The notes under the pieces were generated by a model. That model was not told the origin of the DNA, did not search any database, and worked only from the letters and a program-made list of their open reading frames with translations. Positions 57,822 to 64,000 of a DNA stretch of 64,000 nt are shown in pieces (position 1 is the first letter of the stretch; every line of letters begins with the position of its first letter). The DNA is from Gymnothorax reevesii. Lineage: Eukaryota > Chordata > Actinopteri > Anguilliformes > Muraenidae. Made by a program: the position numbers and the translations under genes. The stretch spans positions 73,536,001 through 73,600,000 of the forward strand of contig CM056573.1 in NCBI GenBank assembly GCA_029721435.1, in the 5' to 3' direction.

Positions 57822-58430
57822 TCATTGATCTGTATTTGTTCTTAATTTGGTGAGACAACCATTGTGGTACATTGCCTCAATCGCAACTATGTCCCCTCCG
57901 GCTAATTTGGCTTGAAGGTCAGCATCCTGAAGTTCAGTTGCCATCTTTCTTAGTTTTACGTCTAGGCCCATGGTACTGCATTGATGCAATGTCTCACTGG
58001 TTTTGGAGCAAAATATACATTCTGGATCCAACGCAGGCATAGATCTAGCAGTTGCAGATGGTCTTCGCTTGGGTCTCTGCTGATCTGTTGAAGCAGCCTC
58101 GTCTGCGACAGCTTCCTGTTTGCGTTTCCTTTCTTTTTCCTGCACCCTCTTCAGCTTCGTTGCTGCAAACTTTAGATGGCGTGCTTTGTGCCACTTTGCT
58201 TTATTTGTAGAAAGTGTCTCTGCATCAGTGTCAATGCAGATATCCACAGGCATGGAATCAAGGGCTTTAAACTGTTCAACATTTACTAACAAAGTCTCTA
58301 TACACTTGGAGCGCATTTCCAGATTTGCTGTCTGCAGGACATTTCAAGTCACTACCAGACTTGCCACAGATGATACACTTCGCCCAGTCTTTTCATCTAA
58401 ACCTGGAAGAGATGTAAAAGCATTAATGAG
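57822..58430 (-). pseudogene. PIN/FEN-like protein gene, N-terminal part
   Basis: Minus strand. Before 58316, a CIICGK...LKCPADSK Cys pair (about 58390-58330) can be read in another frame after a CTCTTCCAG acceptor. From 58316: a KRK-rich basic stretch, ECIFCSKTSETLHQCST (second Cys pair) and RKMATELQDADLQAKLAGGD then IVAIEAMYHNGCL. This N-terminal zinc-binding and helical region belongs with the protein at 53135-54757. A mid-portion of the protein is missing where the 1.15-kb element and other sequence lie. Confidence 0.7.
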
Positions 58431-59130
58431 TGATGTGCAGTAGTTATCGCTCGTCCTTGATAGCACAGTAGGCTATGACGAAAATACAGCTCCTAGTACA
58501 TTCTGAAACATCAAAATTTGAATAATCTGAAAAAAAGTGTGTTGGACACATTATTAACATCAATTCATCAAAGTAGTGACATCATAAGTAAATCAATGCC
58601 AGTCAATAGCTTTTAATTAAGCAAAACATTCATTTCAGCAGAAAATCGGCAATTTCAAGTGCAAACACGGTCATTTTACCCCAAAATTATGACACTATCT
58701 ATGCTACTTCCTAATGACTAAAAAACTTCCTGATGGTTTTAGGATAAGAATGATGCAATAATTGTTTAAATATCTGTATCGGTTTGCGAGATACATTTTT
58801 AAAAAGTTTTACTAACAAAAAAGGCATTTTACACCACAAAATGGCTGTTACTATGGTAATTTGTTAAAGTTAGCTCAATTAACATACCTAAAAATATTCA
58901 TAGGATTCATAGGTATAATTTCCAAGTGTTAAAATTTTTCTCCAGTGGCCGATATATTTTCTAAAAATAATATTCTAAAAAACGAGATTTTACCCAAAAA
59001 AGCATATTTTGAAATAAAACCACATGACCGGATGGTCGAATTTTGTGGCACCACTTCTGAAATGATGTGGTATGTCATCTCTAGTTCATCTCTACCAATT
59101 TTGGTGCTTTAATCATTTCTGTAACGATTC

Positions 59131-59730
59131 TTCCAAATATTTGGATTAAGCTACCCCACTATTAGTTCAATTTCATAGAAGATCTTGGGGTATTCACCTT
59201 CTGTACTCCACTGGAGCTGACAGCATGAAAGCTTGTCTCTGTAGCCCCACTGCTGAACAATGAAATAAATTTCAAGCAAAACAACATGATAGTATCCAAA
59301 TGCACATCAAGGCATATTCAACATACCTTGGTAGGACTAATTCAGGCTTTCAGTTGCATTTCCTGCCAACAATAACGTAACGATACGGACCCACGCTGCT
59401 AACTACAGTTCCGAGTCTGTAGTTTGAACCACGGAGTTTAATGATAGTGTTAGAAAAAATTTGTTCAAACCATGCTTTAAGGAAACACCTGTGTCGTGTA
59501 ACGATGCATCATATGATGTAAGTTAACACTACGTAGTTGGACCTATGATTTCTGGAAACACCAACGTCGTAACTGCATCGTTCCAACTATGTTAGTTGCT
59601 AACACAGTTAGCAAATATGCTTTTTGGAAATGCACCCCAGATCGACAAACAGTTCAGGATGGTAAAAAGTACAGTACAGGAATATAAAGCCGAGTTCTTT
59701 TTTCGCAAGAAGAACTCGCATCTTGACTTT
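59131..59730. other. No gene; repeat-like
   Basis: TAGTTGGACCTATGATTTCTGGAAACACC-like and CAACGTCGTAACTGCATCG phrases look like a fish interspersed repeat end. No open frame of interest. Confidence 0.4.
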
Positions 59731-59868
59731 CACACCCAGTTTTTACACCTTTGTCACAAGAAATGTCTTCCAATATGGTCTTTCCGCTTTCTTGCCTTAC
59801 ACACCCAGTTTTTATACCTTTGTCACAGGAAGTATCTTCCAAATGTGGTCTTTCCACTTTCTCACGGT
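59731..59868. repeat. Tandem duplication of 69 bp
   Basis: CACACCCAGTTTTTA at 59731 and 59800, with GTCTTCCAAT(A/G) and GGTCTTTCC(G/A)CTTTCT shared. Two copies differ at about ten sites. Confidence 0.9.
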
Positions 59869-60177
59869 ACAACAGGACAGACAAACCAAAACACTGCCCA
59901 CTAACCTTCAGAACTTCAAGCAAAGATAAGGCTGCATATCACTACAAAGGACTGGAAAACTGCAGTCAAGAGAGGAAAAATACAGCCAAATGAATAGGAT
60001 ACAAGAAGATACATAAATGATTCAATTGATTATGTTTTCAGTAACAACTAATGATTTTACCGAACAAATACTGATCAAAGCTACAGAAATCAAATACATC
60101 CCATACATACATTATGTTTTTGAATCAACTAAACAAAGCCTGCTTACTAATCAAAGCTACAGAAGCCTGCTGCTTAT

Positions 60178-60485
60178 GAGTGTGTGAGCTGCTAATGTGT
60201 GAATTGAATTGCTTGTATGTGTGTGTACTGCTTGTGTGTGTGTGTGTGTGTGCGCATTTGTAGGTGTGCTGCTTGTATATGTGTGAACTACATGTGTCTG
60301 AGTGCACTGCTCATCCCCTCCCTATGTGTGTGAACTGCGTGTATGTGTGTGTGTTTTATGTGCATGTGTACGTGTGCCTGTGCATGTGTCTGTGTGTTTG
60401 CACTGCTTATCCCCTCCCTATGCGTATGTGAACTACTTGTATATGTGTGTGTGCGCGTGTGTGTGTGTGTGTTTGTGTTACTGCT
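60178..60485. repeat. TG-rich microsatellite and degenerate repeats
   Basis: Runs of TGTG up to about 16 bases broken by CTGCTTGT and ACTACTTGTAT phrases; the source of spurious open frames on both strands. Confidence 0.9.
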
Positions 60486-60576
60486 GCTTACATGATATGG
60501 CCATTAATTATGATTATTGATTATGGTTATTCAACATGGCAATTGTTGATGAATATGATGAGGAATATGTAAGGAA

Positions 60577-60676
60577 TAATTAACGAGAAGGTGTGCATTC
60601 TACGGTTTTAATGCACGACGCGATAGCCTCCGCGAAGTGCATTAAAACCGTGGAATGCTCACCTTCGAGTTAATTA
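60577..60676. other. Strong hairpin, 40-bp arms, 20-base loop
   Basis: Left arm 60577-60616 and right arm 60637-60676 match with four mismatches (TAATTAACGAGAAGG at left; CCTTCGAGTTAATTA at right). The loop is GACGCGATAGCCTCCGCGAA. Could be a small MITE or the 3' hairpin of a larger element. Confidence 0.9.
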
Positions 60677-62313
60677 TACCGCTTATATCATGGTCATTTG
60701 CCTGCAATATCAAATCGCAGCATTCAGAAATTTTTGGTCAAAGTTTTGCACTAAAAAAAAAAAACCAGCTGGTAATCATTAAAGAGGCGCCGCGCCTTCT
60801 CATACCCAATAGCCTACTATAGGCCAAGTTAAATTGAACCAGCTATCTTAGTTCATCTTACGTTCATGGAGAAAGATTTTTTTTTGCACACGCTTACATC
60901 CGTTTACAGGCTGATTTGATAACGGATTCCAGCTGAAATGGAGATTATGCACAACGCAACATTATGTGCGATTATGCAGACTGTAGCTAACTTGCTACCC
61001 ACAATTAGGCCTACAATGAACTTATGACGGTTTCTGCAGTCAGCGAGCTGAAATCAGTCTGCTGGCATAGCACGTAGCTAGCGAACTGTCAGCAGTTGCC
61101 GACACATGAAGTGGGCACGTTAGCTTCCTTTGTAACCGTACACAATTACAATCGTTTAATGAATAAAGCCTGATTACTTCGCTGCTATAATTTTTCCGGT
61201 CATTAGGCGGGAGTCATTTGTTTGTCAGTTTGTTTGTAAGCAGGATTACTCAAAAAGTTATGAACAGATATCAATGAAATTTTCTGGAAGAGTTGGGGAT
61301 GGAACAAGGAACAGTCCATTAAATTTTTTAGGAATCCTTTAGGAATATTTTGAAGGATTCTCTACCATTGTGGGATTGGGGCATTTTCAGCATTATTGCG
61401 CATTACGCCATAAAAAAGGTAATATGCAAGCACAAAAAAATTGCAGCATATTATCTCCAGTTCTGTCACGCATCAAAGTTTGGTCAGGATCCAGACCCTA
61501 TGGCTTGGCGGTGGTTTGCGATCTCCAAGTGCTTGTAGTTTGAATTTTAAATTTATGTCCACAGGGGGCTTTTCACGATGAAAAATGTGGACCTTGATTC
61601 CAAGCTCCAATCAGAAAATATTTATGTTGAAGTAGTGGGAATGGTGACACATGGAGGGCAGGCAGCCTCTTCACAGTAAATCCACGACCCAAACTCTCCA
61701 AATTGAAACACAAACTTAACTACAAAAATCATATTATGCTGTTTGGGATCATTTTTATGCTGTTAGCCTGCATCATGTGATATGTTTTTATCCCCGATAC
61801 ATTGACCTTTACAAAATAATGACAAGCACCACTGGGCGAAAGGGATAGGGGTGTGGGGGTGTCAGAAGGGCCGCATGAATTTCTCCTTTTTTGTGCCTGG
61901 GACCCCCATAGCCTTAAGAGCTGCCTTTGAGTGTCAGGGGTTAGGGGCTAAGATGCCTGTTGCGTGAGGCAGGTAGTTGGAGATGGCTTTAGTGCTAGAC
62001 AGAAATGGCTCTTTTGTCTACTTTTTCCTCCAAAAAAACATATAGCCATAAATTTGAATATTTTCTTTCACGCCTCCGTGTGACATTAAGCAGTACACTG
62101 CATAGTCAGGTCTATTTTGAGAGGTGGGCCTGTGATAAAGGTGTAATATACATTAATGATTTCAACTGCTTCTTCCTCAAAAAATTTGCAGAAGAGCTGT
62201 CACCAATCCCAGTCAACTGTAGGTGAAAGGACAGCTTGCCAGTATGTTGCAGGGTTCGCACACAATTAATTCACACACTCATACCAGCAGGATTGTTTTT
62301 GGGCTGTGGGAGG
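60677..62313. other. No gene; one common interspersed-repeat phrase
   Basis: 61210-61330 (TTTGTTTGTAAGCAGGATTA, CAAAAAGTTATGAACAGA) is a phrase I associate with dispersed vertebrate repeats. A 62-codon frame at 61350 is inside it. Nothing else. Confidence 0.4.
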
Positions 62314-62801
62314 TGTAATGTGAATATAGGCCACTAGATATAGGCCACTTTACCTTTTTTTTGTTAAGCTCAGACTGGAGTCATGTTTAGACATGTCCTG
62401 GACATGTCTGGGGCAAGTCTCAGAAAATTAAAAAAAAGAGGTCTAAATGTGGGTGGGGTCTGCAAAAGAGTATATAAGGAAAAGAATTGAGACAGTAAAG
62501 TAGAAGGAGAAATTGCAAGAAGATGACCAGACCTGTCATTCTGTTCAAGACCTGTGACGTTTCTTTTGTGGATTTCTTTGCCTGTGTTTGAGCATTTTCA
62601 TTATTCAGGACATCACCAAGCCACCCCACAAAAAGGGACTGTAAATATTTCTTTTTTTTTTCCTATTCAATCTTGGTCAGTAGTTTAGTTATTGTCTTTG
62701 TTAGAAATTAAATGTGTTTAAGTTTTTAAAACTGTCTGTCATCCCTTGCTGTTGCTGTTGCTGTTGTGTGTAAATGTAATAACAAATTAGGGGCCATAAC
62801 A
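62314..62801 (+). repeat. Solo LTR of the Gmr1-like family
   Basis: 488 bp, TGTAATGTG...GCCATAACA, alignable end to end with 3915-4398, including the AGTATATAAGG promoter region. GAGG (62310-62313) recurs at 62802-62805, a 4-bp target duplication, so this is a solo LTR from internal recombination. Confidence 0.93.
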
Positions 62802-62805
62802 GAGG

Positions 62806-63131
62806 AGACTCAAGTATCCACATCGACAAAGGGAGAATATGCAAACTCTATTTTAAATACTTCACTTTTGAACATTTAATTAAGTTTGTAATATCAAATT
62901 TAAAAGTAAGACAGACAAAGTGATAAAAAGCATATTAGTTTATGAAGATGTCAAAGAATATCAGCGCATGTGTACACTGCCCCCCTGCCCCCATTCCTTA
63001 TTTTTAGTTTTTCGAAGATGGCAACCCTACTGCTGGTTAGACCACCTTTCAGCAGACATATTTAGTCAAGTAGCATCCAAATTCGCATTACATGTGTAGA
63101 TACTTTTGTAATTGTGGTTTCAATGCTTTAA
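62806..63131. other. No recognisable feature
   Basis: AT-rich flank of the solo LTR. Confidence 0.5.
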
Positions 63132-63487
63132 AGGAGCTGTGTCACGATTACTGCGCATGATCAGAACATAGATCCCAACAAAGTGAATCTGCTTGACAGC
63201 AAGTCATAATCGGATTCCATCCTTAACAATCCCTCTTCATTTTGCGTCATATTCATATATTTTAGTTAGTCTGGCATTATGCCTTTCATAGCACTGAGCT
63301 TTCAGAGGAAATTTAAGGATTCAAAGAGGATTCTATTTGAAGCTTTTGCCAAAGGATATAAGGAATGTAGGCCGGTGGCTGTTGCCAATAATCATAGATG
63401 AAGAAGAATACTCTCTAGATTTTGACTTGCAGTTGAGCAGATTTACATCCATAGTTGTTAGCATGCGCAGTAATCGTGACAGCTCCT
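63132..63487. mobile_element. 356-bp MITE with about 27-bp inverted ends
   Basis: AGGAGCTGTGTCACGATTAC at left and CGTGACAGCTCCT at right are inverted, extending to GCGCATG. A similar end (CGTGACACAGCTCCTTTAA) occurs at 19661. Duplication of target not seen. Confidence 0.8.
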
Positions 63488-64000
63488 GTAACGTTAAAGT
63501 CATTCATCAGGCATGCTTCTATTACTGAACATTCTTTAGAAGTTCCAAGTGGTTGGAGAAAGAACTTGGCTTGTGATGACTAAGGGGATGCTGAAAGGAG
63601 GAGAATGCTCCTATTTATTCAATGACAACATTTATGTCCGTTCAAGTTACCATACTGTACAGGTGATAAAGACCATTGCGAGACGGAATTAGGTGATTAG
63701 TCTGTCAAGCTGCACTACGACCGTGCTTTTGCGGCACCAAGTCTGTTTACCCATTCAAAACAGAACCTGAATTTTAGATCAGATCGTATTCTTTACTGTT
63801 TCAGTTCAAACTATTGATAATTTGGTCTGAAATTCCTGTAATGCGATCTGTTTGTTAAATAAATAAAATATTTCAGTTCTTAAAAAACATTTATTGACAA
63901 TCTACTCCTATGAATGGTATTGATAAATCACCCTGCATTGAAAATGTTACAAACCCCTCTGTTTCTTCCTCCAGAAGTACAAATAGAATGTTGTCATTTT
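63488..64000. other. No recognisable feature
   Basis: AT-rich to the window end; no open frame with a motif. Confidence 0.5.

Larger units (their letters stand above)
52505..59130 (-). mobile_element. 6.6-kb unit with inverted repeats around a PIN/FEN-like gene
   Basis: The left repeat (52505-52745) and right repeat (58645-59130) are inverted: GACAGAAATGATTAAAGCAC, then CCAAAATTGGTAG, GGTACCA/GGTGCCA and CCATCAGGAAGTTTTTT occur in order in both, and the left copy has lost an internal stretch. Between them a minus-strand gene of one protein family fills the space symmetrically (N-terminus near the right repeat, C-terminus near the left). Ends are not fixed and no target duplication was found. 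A 1152-bp TA-flanked element lies in the gene's middle. I infer a DNA transposon with this gene as its main product. Confidence 0.72.

Noticed and set aside
60125..60520. His/Thr-rich and Cys/Val-rich open frames
   Set aside because: Products of the TG/CA microsatellite.

Overview
The window looks like non-genic, transposon-packed chromosomal DNA from a vertebrate, most likely a ray-finned fish. The reasons are the mixture of element families (a Gmr1-like Ty3/gypsy element, Tc1/mariner, PIF/Harbinger, hAT, Helitron, Penelope, DIRS/Ngaro-like, LINE and a tRNA-derived SINE), a short TTAGGG array, and no recognisable single-copy host gene. This is inferred from sequence features and family recall; no search was run.

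Layout. 1-4398 is the 3' part of a broken LTR retrotransposon whose integrase precedes reverse transcriptase (the Gmr1 order, unlike ordinary Ty3/gypsy). A solo LTR of the same family lies at 62314-62801. 4450-4980 is an interspersed repeat with short inverted ends. 5820-8671 holds a CACTA-like transposase C-terminus followed by small exons, one resembling DUF4806 proteins. 9192-9880 is a foldback element around a TTAGGG array. 10704-20192 is a nested stack: a SINE with an 18-bp target duplication, then a Tc1-like element split by an 8.3-kb transposon (11478-19811; matching 41-bp ends, 8-bp target duplication) that carries a multi-exon DUF7869-like gene, whose intron holds a degraded mariner/Tc1 copy.

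20692-22218 has hAT-like exons. 23340-26470 is a broken Helitron Rep gene interrupted by a 229-bp tandem duplication and by a complete Tc1-like element with an uninterrupted 337-aa transposase (24621-25634). A THAP-type first exon with a TATA box follows at 26688-26902. 27575-34140 holds minisatellites, foldback repeats and a Penelope fragment with a GIY-YIG domain. 34165-34679 is an unidentified spliced fragment. 34850-37700 is a minus-strand LINE.

38669-48590 is a Harbinger nuclease gene split into four pieces by (i) a 6.5-kb minus-strand DIRS/Ngaro-like element with a tyrosine recombinase and a 166-bp tandem array, itself carrying a 481-bp element with 9-bp target duplication, (ii) a 965-bp solo LTR with ACATG duplications, and (iii) a 1.3-kb inverted-repeat element. 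49640-52037 is a minus-strand hAT transposase split by a 763-bp hAT-type MITE; removing the MITE rejoins the reading frame. 52505-59130 is a 6.6-kb unit with long inverted repeats around a minus-strand gene whose conserved acidic residues look PIN/FEN-nuclease-like. I recognise no standard transposase in it, and it is the best candidate for an under-described mobile system here. The remainder is MITEs, hairpins and simple repeats.

Almost every coding region is decayed by stops, frameshifts or insertions. The only clear intact open reading frame of a known function is the Tc1-like transposase. Several insertions cut older ones, so their relative ages can be read directly.
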